Shown here in pieces: positions 18,673 to 26,850 of a DNA stretch of 64,000 nt. The position numbers and the translations under genes are program-made. Under the pieces are notes generated by a model. That model worked only from the letters and a program-made list of their open reading frames with translations, was not told where the DNA came from and searched no databases. Position 1 is the stretch's first letter. Every line of letters begins with the position of its first letter. Where the stretch lies: assembly GCA_963811635.1 (NCBI GenBank), contig CAWESB010000005.1, forward strand, positions 1-64,000, read 5' to 3'. Source of the stretch: JAIBJN01 sp963811635. GTDB lineage: Bacteria; Actinomycetota; Thermoleophilia; Gaiellales; Gaiellaceae.

Positions 18673-19299
18673 ATGAAGACGAAGGTGTTGATCGCGGACG
18701 ACCATCCGCTCGTTCGCAGCGGCGTGCGGCGTGCGCTGGAGGAAGAACAGGACATCGAGGTCGTCGGAGAGGCCACGAACGGGGCGAAGGTACTGCCTCT
18801 GATCGGTCAAACCCGCCCGGATCTCGTCGTCCTCGACATCAGCATGCCGCAACTGGACGGGTTGGCGTGCCTAGACCAGATCCGCAAGCGGCACCCGGAT
18901 CTGAAGGTCGTGATCCTCTCGGCCTCCGGCGATCCGGATCGAGTCCAGGCGGCGCTCGCACGGGGAGCGACGGCGTACGTCCTGAAGAGCGTCGACGTGC
19001 GCGACCTGGCCTCCGCGCTGCGGCAGGCGATGGAGGGAACCGTCTTCCAGGCGCTCGGAGTGCAGCAGGACTCCGACGGAGAGCCTGCGGGTTCGGCTGG
19101 CCTCACCAAGCGTGAGACCGCGATCCTGAAGGCCGTCGCCCGCGGCCTCACGAACCAGGCGATAGGACGAGAGTTCTGGGTCAGTGAGCAGACCGTGAAG
19201 TTCCATCTCCGAAACATCTTCCGCAAGCTCGAGGTGGGCAGTCGCACCGAGGCGGCCCGCTATGCGTTCGAACACGGGCTCGTCGAGAGCTCGGTCTGA
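18673..19299 (+). CDS. NarL/LuxR response regulator
   Basis: A 208-residue canonical regulator: KVLIADDHPLV at the N-terminus, phosphoacceptor Asp in LVVLDISMPQLDG, Lys in YVLKSVD, and a LuxR helix-turn-helix (LTKRETAILKAVARGLTNQA, QTVKFHLRNIFRKL). ATG 18673 follows GGAGGTTG with good spacing. Ends 11 nt before the kinase gene, so the two form a two-component pair. Confidence 0.9.
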   Translation: MKTKVLIADDHPLVRSGVRRALEEEQDIEVVGEATNGAKVLPLIGQTRPDLVVLDISMPQLDGLACLDQIRKRHPDLKVVILSASGDPDRVQAALARGATAYVLKSVDVRDLASALRQAMEGTVFQALGVQQDSDGEPAGSAGLTKRETAILKAVARGLTNQAIGREFWVSEQTVKFHLRNIFRKLEVGSRTEAARYAFEHGLVESSV

Positions 19300-19310
19300 G
19301 CGAGGGTCGC

Positions 19311-20712
19311 TTGACCAGCGTGCTTCTCGAGCGTGTGGAGCGCCTCATCGCCGACGCGGTCGCCGAGGGGGAGGACAACGCCCTCCTCGTGGCCGGGGAA
19401 CGCGGCCGAGCGCTGATCGGAGCGGGCGGAGGATCGCCGGACGCCGGCGAGCGCGCCGCGCTCGCGTACGCGGGCGAAGCCCTGGGCCTGCTCGTCTTGG
19501 AGAATCGATTCTGCGAGGTGGCGCGGGCGGTGGTCGAGCTTCTCCGGACGGAGACGAAGCGCTCGCGGGTCGGCCGTGACGCTCGACCTCTACCGAGAGC
19601 TCCTCCGCAGCCGCTTCCTGAGCGAGCTCCCGCCGGACATGACCGCAGAAGGGATCCTCCGGGCAGCAGTGTCGCTCGGCCCGCTCGAGGAGGCGTCGCT
19701 CTGGCAGGCGGACGCGGGGAGCGGCCTCGTGTGCCTCTCCCTCGTGGGGAGGGACGCCGTCACCAGGCGCGTCCGGGCGTGCGCGCGGGAGCTGCTTCTC
19801 GACGGCCGGAGTCGCGACAACGACCGAGGCCACGTCCACGCGGTTCCTGTCTTCCGCTGGGGCGCAACCTACGCCGGGCTGGTTCTGCGCGCCCGGCCGG
19901 CCAACCGCGAGGCGGCTCTGGCGTTTGCGGGCGAGGCCGCTTCCGAGCTGACCGCAGTCCTCGAGCGCGAGCGGCTGCTACGGCGAGGTGCTTCCCACGA
20001 GCGCGCCCTCGTGGAGGCCAGCGAGCGGCGTCTGGTTCGCATCGGTCTCGACATCCACGACGGGCCGCTACAAGTGCTCGCGACGCTGATCGGGGACACT
20101 TCCATCCTGCGGGACCGCCTCGCTGCCACCGTCGGCGGTGACACGAACAGCCGGCTCCTGCACGCCTGGCTCGACGACTACGCGCTGCGCCTCCGCGAGG
20201 TCGACGAGGACCTCCGCGAGCTCGCGTTGTCGCTCGAGTCCCAGCGACTGCGAAAGACCGACTTCGACGTCGTCCTTCGGGACGAGGCCGCGACGTTTGC
20301 AGCTCGGACCGGCATCGTCGTCGACATCGACGTCACGGGCAGCTTCGCCAACCTGACCGCCTCACAGCGCTTTGCGATCGCGGCAGTCGTCCGAGAGGCC
20401 CTGGCCAACGTGCGCGAGCACGGCAAAGCCTCCCGCGCGCGGCTGCGAGTGTGCGCCACCACCGCGTGCATCCGTGCAACCGTGGCCGACGACGGCCGAG
20501 GCTTCGACGTCGAGCGCGCGCTCGTCGCGGCGGCAGCGAGAGGACGCCTGGGCCTCGTCGGGATGAGCGAGCGGGTGCGGCTGCTCGGAGGCCACCTAGC
20601 CGTGGACAGCCGGCCGGGGGGGCCGACGAAGATCACCATGACGCTTCCCCGCTGGGAGTCGGCGAAAGAGCCCGTGCGGGCCGCGGCCGGAACCGCAGCC
20701 GCACGCAGCTAG
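19311..20712 (+). CDS. GAF-type sensor histidine kinase (NarL family), frameshifted
   Basis: TTG 19311 opens an ~88-residue N-terminal region. Its frame would run 560 nt into the kinase frame, so the gene must be one unit with a shift near 19574-19575 (removing one C gives VGVTLDLYREL). From about 19576 the protein has a GAF-like domain (ASLWQADAGSGLVCL), a second sensor segment, HisKA_3 with His in IGLDIHDGPLQVLATL, and a HATPase with VADDGRGFDVE and GLVGMSERVRLLGG. GTG 19576 would be the start if the upstream part is ignored. No transmembrane helix: a cytosolic sensor. Partner is the regulator just upstream. Confidence 0.8.
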
Positions 20713-20936
20713 TCCCTCTACTCGAACGAACGTGTCCGACTGCCCTGTCGGCGAGTGCGCCGGACCTTCGCGAGACGCAGACTGTGAGAGCCGCCGCGCG
20801 GCCTCCGGATCGGCCCAACCGGCCTCCGGTCAAGGGCGAACCCTCCGTGCCGCGCGGCGGCATCCACTCCCTTGAGTGAGGGCGCCCAGTCCTTTTGAAG
20901 GTCGTACGAGGGGAGTCGATCGCCCACGGTGCGCAC

Positions 20937-21140
20937 ATGAGCGAGAGTGCCCAGCAGGAGCAACCTGTCCTCACGGAGGAGGCCCGGATCCTTCGCTGGC
21001 GCCGCGCGCAGTTCCTCGCCCTGGGCTTCACCCTCAGGGAGGCCCAGGCGCTGACGAAGGCGCCGGTGGATCTCGGGCAGATGCGGGCGTTGATCGGGTC
21101 GGGCTGCCCGCCTGAGACAGCGCAACGGATCGTCCTCTAG
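20937..21140 (+). CDS. Small protein of unknown function
   Basis: A 67-residue protein from ATG 20937 (TTG 20895 possible). Predicted mostly helical: RILRWRRAQFLALGFTLREA, then MRALIGSGCPPETAQRI. It resembles the short DNA- or protein-binding helical proteins often seen in this phylum, but no family is recognised. It is convergent with the GNAT gene (4 nt apart). The preceding 224 nt hold no gene I can support. Confidence 0.55.
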   Translation: MSESAQQEQPVLTEEARILRWRRAQFLALGFTLREAQALTKAPVDLGQMRALIGSGCPPETAQRIVL

Positions 21141-21144
21141 GCCC

Positions 21145-21612
21145 TCAGATCGTCTTCTCATAAAAGACGCTGGTCTCGATTGCTTGCGCGGACATGCTGA
21201 CGTACTCACCGAACGCGTCGCAGCGCTCAAAGCCGGCGCGCACGTAGAACTCGATGGCTTCGGCCTGGTACATGCCGGTTTCGAGCCGGAGAACCGAGTG
21301 TCCCGCCCGCTTCGCTTCTGCTTCCAGACGTCGGAGCACGGCCTTGGCCACACCGTGCCGCCGTGCTATCGGCCGCGTGAACATCCGCTTCACCTCGGCG
21401 AAACCGTCGTAGAAGGCGACGCCGCCGCAGCCCACAGCGACTCCGTCGACTCGTGCGGCGAAGAACCGCACGTTGCTGTCGAAGAGTTGATCGAGCGACA
21501 GCGCGTGGTGCTGCTCTGGCAGGTAGGGACCGCTTAGAGCCCGATCCAACTCGGCCACAAGTTGCCGAATCTCGTCGCTCGCGGCCGATACACGCTCGAT
21601 CGTCAGCTCCAC
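21145..21612 (-). CDS. GNAT family N-acetyltransferase
   Basis: A 155-residue acetyltransferase. The acetyl-CoA loop is RPIARRHGVAKAVLRRLE (R-x-x-x-G-x-A type), preceded by the beta4 strand EVKRMFT. The C-terminal part has LRLETGMYQAEAIEFYVRAGF, typical of GNATs acting on small molecules. The GTG start at 21612 has AGGAG 6 nt upstream. Substrate unknown. Confidence 0.85.
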   Translation of the reverse strand: MELTIERVSAASDEIRQLVAELDRALSGPYLPEQHHALSLDQLFDSNVRFFAARVDGVAVGCGGVAFYDGFAEVKRMFTRPIARRHGVAKAVLRRLEAEAKRAGHSVLRLETGMYQAEAIEFYVRAGFERCDAFGEYVSMSAQAIETSVFYEKTI

Positions 21613-21687
21613 CGGCTACTCCTCGCCGCTACCACTGCCCAGCGTAACCGGATCCGCGCCCCGCTCAGGCGGGTTTTTCGTGTCCGG

Positions 21688-22644
21688 TCACCGGGTCTTT
21701 GCCGCGGCTCCTCGGCGTCGGCGCTCGCTCACCCTCTGCCAGACGGTCTGCTCGACGACGAGCGTCAGCCACCCGGCGAGCGCCATACCCGTCACGTTGA
21801 CGACGAGCTGCAGGAGGCTCCCCCACACCTCGTCGCCGACTCCGAGGGCGAGACCCACCGCGACATTCCCCGCCGCCGGGACCGTGGTCACCGAGATGAA
21901 CACCCCGACGAGCCCGCTGGCCCGGGAGGAGGTCATGGCGAGCACCCCGGCCACCCCGGCGAGGAGAGCGACCACGAGCGACCAGCGATCGGGCTGGTAG
22001 ATGAAGTCCGTGCCGGGTCGCGGGCCGGCGACGTCCTCCCGCGTCACCCAACCGAGCCAGCGGCCTACGAGGACGATCAGGCTCGTCAGGGCGATTCCGG
22101 CAGCGAACCCGATGGTCAGGGTCCGTACGGCCTGGCGCAGCAAGCCGTAGCGGCGACGCACGAGTGCGATCCCGAGCGCCGCCACCGCGCCGAACTCCGG
22201 CCCGAGAACCATCGCCCCGATGATCAGGATCTGCGAGTCGAGCACGATTGCGATGCTCGCGATCAGCGTCGCCAGGGTCATGAAGGCGACGTACGCGTAT
22301 GTGAGCTGCGACTCCTCGTGGGCCCGCTGCACCACGTCGGCCCAGACAACAGAGTCGGCTCCCGCGCCGGGTGCGGCGCGCTCGGCCTCGAGCCCCGGTC
22401 GAGAGATCCAGGTGCGAACCGGCTCCACATGGATCGTGCCGCGCTCGTGCACGCCCGTCGCCCGCAGGCGGTCGATCACGTCGTTCGCGGTCTCGCGCGC
22501 GATGTCGGCGAGCACGAGGTCGCCGGGAGGCACCACCGAAGCGCCCTCGATCACCGCGAGCGCGCTCACGGTCGGCTCCTCCCTCAGGGCGGCCGTCACT
22601 GCCGGAGTCAGCTCCGTCGGCGAGTAGATCCTGACCAACAGCAC
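21688..22644 (-). CDS. DUF389 family membrane protein
   Basis: About 318 residues: a soluble N-terminal domain of ~120 residues, then six or so membrane helices beginning at YAYVAFMTLATLIASIAIV with the DUF389 signature SQILIIGAMVLGPEFGAVAALG. A later SRASGLVGVFISVTTVPAAG motif is also typical. GTG 22644 follows AGGA with 8-nt spacing; TTG 22665 is an alternative. The family's function is unknown (presumed transporter or channel). Divergent from a small-peptide operon. Confidence 0.8.
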   Translation of the reverse strand: MLLVRIYSPTELTPAVTAALREEPTVSALAVIEGASVVPPGDLVLADIARETANDVIDRLRATGVHERGTIHVEPVRTWISRPGLEAERAAPGAGADSVVWADVVQRAHEESQLTYAYVAFMTLATLIASIAIVLDSQILIIGAMVLGPEFGAVAALGIALVRRRYGLLRQAVRTLTIGFAAGIALTSLIVLVGRWLGWVTREDVAGPRPGTDFIYQPDRWSLVVALLAGVAGVLAMTSSRASGLVGVFISVTTVPAAGNVAVGLALGVGDEVWGSLLQLVVNVTGMALAGWLTLVVEQTVWQRVSERRRRGAAAKTR

Positions 22645-22739
22645 CGGTCGTAATCCTGCACCCAACGTGGACTAGAGGGAAGACCGACGGCTTCCCGTCC
22701 GTCTCCCAGAAAGGAGGCAGCACCTGGAAGGAGAGGACG

Positions 22740-22796
22740 ATGGAGCAGTACGGGGTCAGGAGCAAGATCGAAGTACGCGCGCGCCGCCTGAGCTGA
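22740..22796 (+). CDS. 18-residue leader-like peptide
   Basis: ATG 22740 has a strong Shine-Dalgarno (GGAAGGAG) and encodes MEQYGVRSKIEVRARRLS. Its stop TGA overlaps the start of the next gene as TGATG, a classic translational coupling arrangement. The downstream gene has no good ribosome site of its own. A second SD-like sequence (AAAGGAGG) lies 27 nt further up. Confidence 0.5.
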   Translation: MEQYGVRSKIEVRARRLS

Positions 22797-22984
22797 TGTT
22801 CGCCGAGCTCGAGCGCTGCGCTCGGTGCCACCAGCGGTATCCGGCTCCCCTGGGCCACCGGTGCCCGCACGCGTCGTTCGCACACCAACGCGAGGACGAC
22901 TTCGAGCGAGGCTTCAGGGCCTGGCTCGAGACCAGCGAGGGTCGATTCGCCCAGTACCTCGCTCGGGTCGAGCGACCTTCCTAG
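22796..22984 (+). CDS. Small zinc-ribbon-like protein
   Basis: A 62-residue protein with a CARCHQRYPAPLGHRCPHASF segment: Cys-x2-Cys, then His-x-Cys-x-His, suggesting one metal site. The C-terminal half is helical and acidic. It starts inside TGATG with the leader peptide. Its stop shares CTAG with the convergent minus-strand gene. Function unknown. Confidence 0.6.
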   Translation: MFAELERCARCHQRYPAPLGHRCPHASFAHQREDDFERGFRAWLETSEGRFAQYLARVERPS

Positions 22985-23179
22985 ACGTCCGCGTCCAGCC
23001 GGCGCCCCAGGTACCGCTCGAGATCGGGGCCGTCGGGGTTCGAGAGGACGTCCTCGATCCAGGCCCGCCGCTCGAAGTCGACGATCGCGAGCTCCCAGAC
23101 GCAGCCCGTTGGTTGGTTCTCGACGCGGGTCCAGGCCGTCGGGTTCGTCCTTCGGGCTCACGTAGATGCGCTGGTGCAA
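22981..23179 (-). CDS. Small protein of unknown function, one-base frameshift
   Basis: TTG 23179 (AGGAG 7 nt upstream) gives MHQRIYVSPKDEP; the rest reads in the next frame as TAWTRVENQPTG, CVWELAIVDFERRAWIEDVL and LERYLGRRLDADV. Removing one base of the GGG at 23141-23143 (plus strand) joins them into about 65 residues. It follows the 90-residue gene by 9 nt and is probably its operon partner. No family recognised. Confidence 0.6.
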
Positions 23180-23188
23180 TTCGTTCTC

Positions 23189-23461
23189 CTACTGCCACCA
23201 GTAGACGAGTGCGATGCCGACGGAGCGCGCATCGTGCGCGGTCGCGAAGGCGATTCCGTAACGGTCGTCGGCCACCGGGGGCTGAGGGAGGACTGACCCG
23301 GCGAGGGCGCGCGTGGCCTCGACGAAGTCGGGTCGCGGCTCCTGGCCGTTCACGGCGATGCCGTAGAGCTTGAGCTGCCAGCCCTCCGCCTCCTCCCGGC
23401 GGACGAAGCGGACGTGTCTTGGCTGGTATGGGGTTTCGAGAGTCGTCGCCAAGGTGGTCAT
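23189..23461 (-). CDS. Conserved-looking 90-residue protein, unknown function
   Basis: ATG 23461. Contains FVRREEAEGWQLKLYGIAV, DDRYGIAFATAHDARSVGIAL and a C-terminal VYWWQ. The regular beta-strand pattern and Trp content look like a folded domain. Upstream of the frameshifted 65-residue gene in a two-gene unit. No catalytic motif seen. Confidence 0.65.
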   Translation of the reverse strand: MTTLATTLETPYQPRHVRFVRREEAEGWQLKLYGIAVNGQEPRPDFVEATRALAGSVLPQPPVADDRYGIAFATAHDARSVGIALVYWWQ

Positions 23462-23485
23462 GAGCGGTCCAACGCCGCGGCCGGC

Positions 23486-23636
23486 CTACTTCTTCCTGCC
23501 GAGGATGACGAGGTACTTGCCCGGGAACGCCAGCGACCCGTTGTCCCCGGCGTGGCCCCTCGTACACTCCGGCGAAGTCCGGTCCGCGGAGCTCGAGCAG
23601 GCGCCGCCGCGGCGTGCCGAGCGGCTGGAAAATTTG
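23486..23636 (-). pseudogene. Gene fragment with frameshift and no start codon
   Basis: Reads LLELRGPDFAGVYEG in one frame and HAGDNGSLAFPGKYLVILGR in the next. Dropping one base of the C-run at 23556-23559 joins them. No start codon or ribosome site is seen upstream. Probably the C-terminal remnant of a larger protein. Confidence 0.45.
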
Positions 23637-23638
23637 GG

Positions 23639-23667
23639 CTAAAGCTCGCGGCCGAACCTGCCGAAAA
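23639..23667 (+). promoter_or_regulatory. Sigma28 (FliA/WhiG)-like promoter A
   Basis: CTAAAG at 23639-23644, 15-nt spacer, GCCGAAAA at 23660-23667. This matches the sigma28 consensus (TAAA-N15-16-GCCGATAA) at 7 of 8 positions in the -10 box. No gene follows on this strand; a terminator-like hairpin does. Confidence 0.5.
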
Positions 23668-23673
23668 CTAGGA

Positions 23674-23750
23674 CTGGTTCCCGGAGTGAGGCCGCAACAC
23701 GCCGGGACCTCCCTGGAATCGGGCCGCCACACAGGCGGCCCCTTTCTTTT
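23674..23750 (+). ncRNA. Candidate small RNA A
   Basis: Predicted from a sigma28-like promoter just upstream and an intrinsic terminator: perfect 8-bp stem GGGCCGCC / GGCGGCCC (23721-23741) followed by CTTTCTTTTC. The body contains no plausible reading frame. The expected transcript is about 75 nt. The hairpin may also serve as 3' end for the minus-strand gene at 23833. Confidence 0.4.
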
Positions 23751-23832
23751 CTCCGGAGAAGCAGCACCGCGCGCTGACGGCGCGGCAGGAGGCGCGGGCT
23801 GGGAAGCTCGCTGGCGAGCTGATCGGCGTAAG

Positions 23833-24084
23833 CTAGCTCTCGAGGCGGCGGCGCAGCTCGTCGAGCGGGATCGTCGCGGGCTCGTAGCCCTCGAGCCGGA
23901 GGGCCTCCTCGAGATTCGCGATCAGAGCATCGCGGAACGCGAGGTCGGCCTCGGCTCTGGCGACGATGTCGTCGAGCCGGCCGCGCACGAGCGGAAGCTC
24001 CTGAGCCGCTTCCACCCATGCTTGGGGGGCAGGCGGAAGGGCCTTGATCAACTCGGCGAGGCGCTGTTCGTCGTAGGCGGTCAT
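23833..24084 (-). CDS. Small acidic helical protein downstream of ECF sigma factor
   Basis: An 83-residue protein (ATG 24084, GGAG upstream), highly helical: MTAYDEQRLAELIKALPPAP, then ARAEADLAFRDALIANLEEA. It starts 11 nt after the sigma gene, so the two are co-transcribed. It is not membrane-bound and has no zinc motif, unlike standard anti-sigma factors. A soluble regulator of the sigma factor is possible but unproven. Confidence 0.65.
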   Translation of the reverse strand: MTAYDEQRLAELIKALPPAPQAWVEAAQELPLVRGRLDDIVARAEADLAFRDALIANLEEALRLEGYEPATIPLDELRRRLES

Positions 24085-24094
24085 CGGGTCTCCG

Positions 24095-24652
24095 TCAACT
24101 CGACGCACCGGGGGCCGGATTTCTTCCCTCGAAGATCTCGCGCAGCCGTGCCAGGCAGCGGGAGATCCTGCTGGCGATCGTGCCCGACGGGATCTCGAGG
24201 GCGGACCCGATCGTCTGGTAGCTCTCGTCGCGGGCGAAGAAGCGGTCGAGGATCTCGCGGCAGTTCTCCGTCAGCTCCGCCATCGCCTCGTGGACGGCGA
24301 ACGACTCGTCGATGGTCGCCATCGCCTCGTCGGTCCCGCCGGGCAGGGTGTCGGGGTCGACGATGTCCTCGCGAGAGCTCGAGCGGAGATGGTCGACGCA
24401 AAGGCGCCGCGTCAGCTGTCCGATCCAGGGGCGGATTGCCTCGTCATCGCGCAGCCGCTCGAGGTGCTGGTACGTCCGGGCGAAGACCTCCTGGAAGACC
24501 TCCTCGGAGTCCTCCGGCCTGAGCCGGAAGGCCTGCCCGCAGATGGCGAAGACGTAGCGCGAGAAGCGCGCGACGAGCTCGCGCCAGGCGTCCTCGTCAC
24601 CGCCGCGGCAGCGGGCCACGAGCTGACCATCGGGGAGAGACGCGAGCTGCAC
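24095..24652 (-). CDS. ECF-type RNA polymerase sigma factor
   Basis: 185 residues from GTG 24652. Region 2 is DAWRELVARFSRYVFAIC through EEVFQEVFARTYQHLERLRD and IRPWIGQLTRRLCVDHLR. Region 4 is LTENCREILDRFFARDESYQ with the helix-turn-helix TIGSALEIPSGTIASRISRC. It ends with a short tail. It heads a two-gene unit with the 83-residue protein and is divergent from a 62-residue gene. Its regulon and inducing signal are unknown. Confidence 0.88.
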   Translation of the reverse strand: MQLASLPDGQLVARCRGGDEDAWRELVARFSRYVFAICGQAFRLRPEDSEEVFQEVFARTYQHLERLRDDEAIRPWIGQLTRRLCVDHLRSSSREDIVDPDTLPGGTDEAMATIDESFAVHEAMAELTENCREILDRFFARDESYQTIGSALEIPSGTIASRISRCLARLREIFEGRNPAPGASS

Positions 24653-24704
24653 GGCAAGGAGTATGAAACCGAAATGTTGGGCCCAAGGGAAGATCGCGGC
24701 CCGG

Positions 24705-24727
24705 TCCACCGTCCTGTGGACGGTGGA
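24705..24727. promoter_or_regulatory. Hairpin abutting the ribosome site of the 62-residue gene
   Basis: Perfect 10-bp inverted repeat TCCACCGTCC / GGACGGTGGA with a 3-nt loop, ending where the Shine-Dalgarno AAGGAGG (24727-24733) begins. It lies between the divergent sigma gene and the small gene. It could be an operator or a translation-controlling RNA hairpin. Confidence 0.4.
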
Positions 24728-24738
24728 AGGAGGCCCAC

Positions 24739-24927
24739 ATGCTGCACCCTGAGACTCAACTGGACATCGTCCGGACGCGCCACAGCGAGCTGCTGCAGAG
24801 CGCCCGGACGGGCGAGCTGGCGACTCGCCTGGCAGCAGCGCGGCGCGAGGAGCGGCGCACGTTCCTCGCGCGGATGCGCTCCCGGCGCGAGCCGAGTCGC
24901 ACGTCGACGCCGGCCGCGTCCACCTAG
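24739..24927 (+). CDS. Small basic protein of unknown function
   Basis: 62 residues from ATG 24739 with an excellent Shine-Dalgarno (AAGGAGG). N-terminal helix MLHPETQLDIVRTRHSELL followed by an Arg/Ala-rich helix and a Ser/Thr/Pro tail. It is followed by a strong terminator hairpin, so it is a one-gene transcript. No family recognised. Confidence 0.6.
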   Translation: MLHPETQLDIVRTRHSELLQSARTGELATRLAAARREERRTFLARMRSRREPSRTSTPAAST

Positions 24928-24945
24928 GCCTGCGCAGAAAAGGGT

Positions 24946-24972
24946 GGAGCCCCGGTAGGGGGCCGGGGCTCC
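24946..24972 (+). terminator. Hairpin terminator
   Basis: Perfect 10-bp stem GGAGCCCCGG / CCGGGGCTCC with a 7-nt loop, 19 nt after the stop of the 62-residue gene. No T-run. Confidence 0.65.
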
Positions 24973-25104
24973 TGCCCACCGACGCGGTATCAACCCCGGG
25001 ACAAGGTTCGCGTCAGCGGGCGCGGTTCCTATTCTGCGCAAATCTGCCGGATCCTCTCAACCCCAAGTGCATGAAAAGTTCGCTCGGTACGATGTTTTCG
25101 TGTC

Positions 25105-25175
25105 GGCGCGGTGGCCGAGTGGTTAGGCAGAGGCCTGCAAAGCCTCGTACACCGGTTCAAATCCGGTCCGCGCCT
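25105..25175 (+). tRNA. tRNA-Cys (anticodon GCA)
   Basis: Complete cloverleaf: acceptor stem GGCGCGG / CCGCGCC, D-arm GCCGAGTGGTTAGGC, anticodon loop with GCA at 25137-25139, T-arm CCGGTTCAAATCCGG and discriminator T. CCA is not encoded. Upstream 'TTTTCG...' region has no clear promoter. Any reading frame across it is spurious. Confidence 0.93.
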
Positions 25176-25400
25176 TGGGGCCGCTTCGGCTGGTTGGTCG
25201 GTGCGGATTCTTTCCTCAAGAGGGTTCCTCCCACCGCCTGACGGCCATGACCAGGTCGGCGTCTTCGGCGGCCCGCGGTGGCAAGCTCTACGAGGGGCCG
25301 CAACTCTGCAAGCTGCCCGAGCCTAGGATTTGGGTATGCCTACAATCCACCACGGCACGCATCGCACTCGCCGAAGGGGGGTCGAGGCTTGAGTCAGCCC

Positions 25401-25997
25401 CGACGCGTTCCTGCGGGGATCCGCAGCATACCTTCCCGGTCTCGGTCCGCGGCTCCGCCCGCTGGCGGTCGATGCCTATGTCATGTTGATCTGATCGCGG
25501 AGCTCGAGGCAACACAATCACCGCAGAGCGCGATCCAACGCGCGCTTGACCGTACTGAGGAACAGAGGAGCGGCATCCTCGAGCAGGCCCGCGAGGCGGC
25601 GGAGGAGATGGCGGAAGCAGCGCAGCACGAAGCGGAGGAGATGACCGCCAAGGCGAGGGCGGAAGCCGTGGATATCGTCGTCAACGCCAGCGAGGAGGCG
25701 GATCGCACGAAAGCCGAGGCCGACGAGTACTCCGCGACGGCAAGAATCGAGGGGGAGCAAATTCTCGGCCGCTCGCGCACTGTGGCGGAAGACCGCATCC
25801 GGCGCGCAGAGGAAGAGATCGCGAGCCTGCGCAAGGAGGCCGAGGCATGGATGCGTGGGCTCCGCATCGACACGAATGCCATCTGGGGCGAGCGTCGTGA
25901 CCTGCTCGACGATCTTCGAGACATCGCGGCGCGGCTTCAGGAGGCAGCTTCACACGCTGGAGCCCGCGCGGGCTCCCGCGGCGGTTCCTCTGTTTGA
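25401..25997 (+). pseudogene. Broken DivIVA-like coiled-coil gene (tandem copy 1)
   Basis: Shares DNA-level similarity with the intact gene at 26060. The DivIVA motif FPVSVRG, then AVDAYV, then LIAELEATQSPQ lie in three different frames between 25432 and 25510, so at least two indels separate them. After 25510 the coiled coil (ALDRTEEQRSGILEQ, EEMTAKARAEAVDIV, RTVAEDRIRRAEEEI) is open to 25997. No good start codon is seen. The 255 nt between tRNA-Cys and this gene are otherwise featureless and may be its decayed 5' region. Confidence 0.65.
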
Positions 25998-26059
25998 CCC
26001 AGTAAACCGTCGCTTCGACCGCCCGACGGATTCACTGATTTCGGGTCATACTCGGAGCC

Positions 26060-26815
26060 GTGGTCAGTGGCGAGCCCCCTAAGCCAGCCCAGACTGATAG
26101 CGGAGGGCTGCCCGCTTCGCCTGAGGAAGGCGGAGACTCGACCCAACGCCGAGGCGTTCCGAAGGAGATCGGCGATGTCTCCTTCCCCGTTTCGGTTCGC
26201 GGTTACGATCGCGGGGCTGTCGATGCCTATGTGAGCCGCGTCCAGCACCTGGTTGCGGAACTCGAGGTCACCCGCTCGCCGGAGGCAGCGGTCAAGCAGG
26301 CGCTCGAGCAGGTCGGCGAACAGACGAAAGGCATCCTCGAGCGGGTGGGAGAGACGGCCGAACAGATCACCCTTGCCGCGCGCCAGGAGTCGGAGGAGAG
26401 CACCGCCGCCGCGAAGCAGGAAGCTGAAGACATCGTTGCCAAGGCGAAGGCCGCGGCGGCCGAAAGCATCTCCCGCTCAAAGGCCGAGGCGGAGGCAACC
26501 GTCGCGAAAGCGCGGAAGGAGGCTGCCGAGCACCTTCAGCACGCAAAGGACGAGGTCGCTGCCGTGCGCGAGGAGGCGGAGGCACGGATGCGCGAGCTCC
26601 ACGCCGACACCGAGACCATCCAGCATGAGCGCAGTCAGCTACTTGACGACATCTGTGAGGTCGCAACACGAGCCGAAGAGGTAGCCAGCGCGGCGGATGC
26701 ACGGTTCCCGCGCGCAGAGGCGGCCGAGCAGGCGGAGGAAGGGAACCTGCAGTCCGGGACCGCAGGCGAAGCTGCACCGCCGGTCACCTCGCCCACAGAG
26801 CCAGAACCTCGCTAG
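26060..26815 (+). CDS. DivIVA-like coiled-coil protein (tandem copy 2, intact)
   Basis: 251 residues. A short disordered N-terminus is followed by the DivIVA-type membrane-targeting segment VSFPVSVRGYDRGAVDAYVS (about residues 40-60). A long heptad coiled coil rich in Ala/Glu/Lys spans residues 65-215, with an acidic Pro tail. DivIVA-family proteins sit at curved membrane and organise polar growth or division; this is a divergent, shorter member. The GTG start at 26060 lacks a strong ribosome site. Confidence 0.75.
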   Translation: MVSGEPPKPAQTDSGGLPASPEEGGDSTQRRGVPKEIGDVSFPVSVRGYDRGAVDAYVSRVQHLVAELEVTRSPEAAVKQALEQVGEQTKGILERVGETAEQITLAARQESEESTAAAKQEAEDIVAKAKAAAAESISRSKAEAEATVAKARKEAAEHLQHAKDEVAAVREEAEARMRELHADTETIQHERSQLLDDICEVATRAEEVASAADARFPRAEAAEQAEEGNLQSGTAGEAAPPVTSPTEPEPR

Positions 26816-26850
26816 CCCGCTCGAGCCCGCGCCGCTGAACGAGCTCGCAG

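Noticed and set aside
7774..23559. Slipped-strand phase variation at the frameshift sites
   Set aside because: The tracts are only 2-5 nt long, far shorter than typical contingency repeats, so switching by slippage is unlikely.
25111..25326. Reading frame starting inside the tRNA-Cys gene
   Set aside because: It overlaps a complete tRNA cloverleaf and shows no protein-like features.
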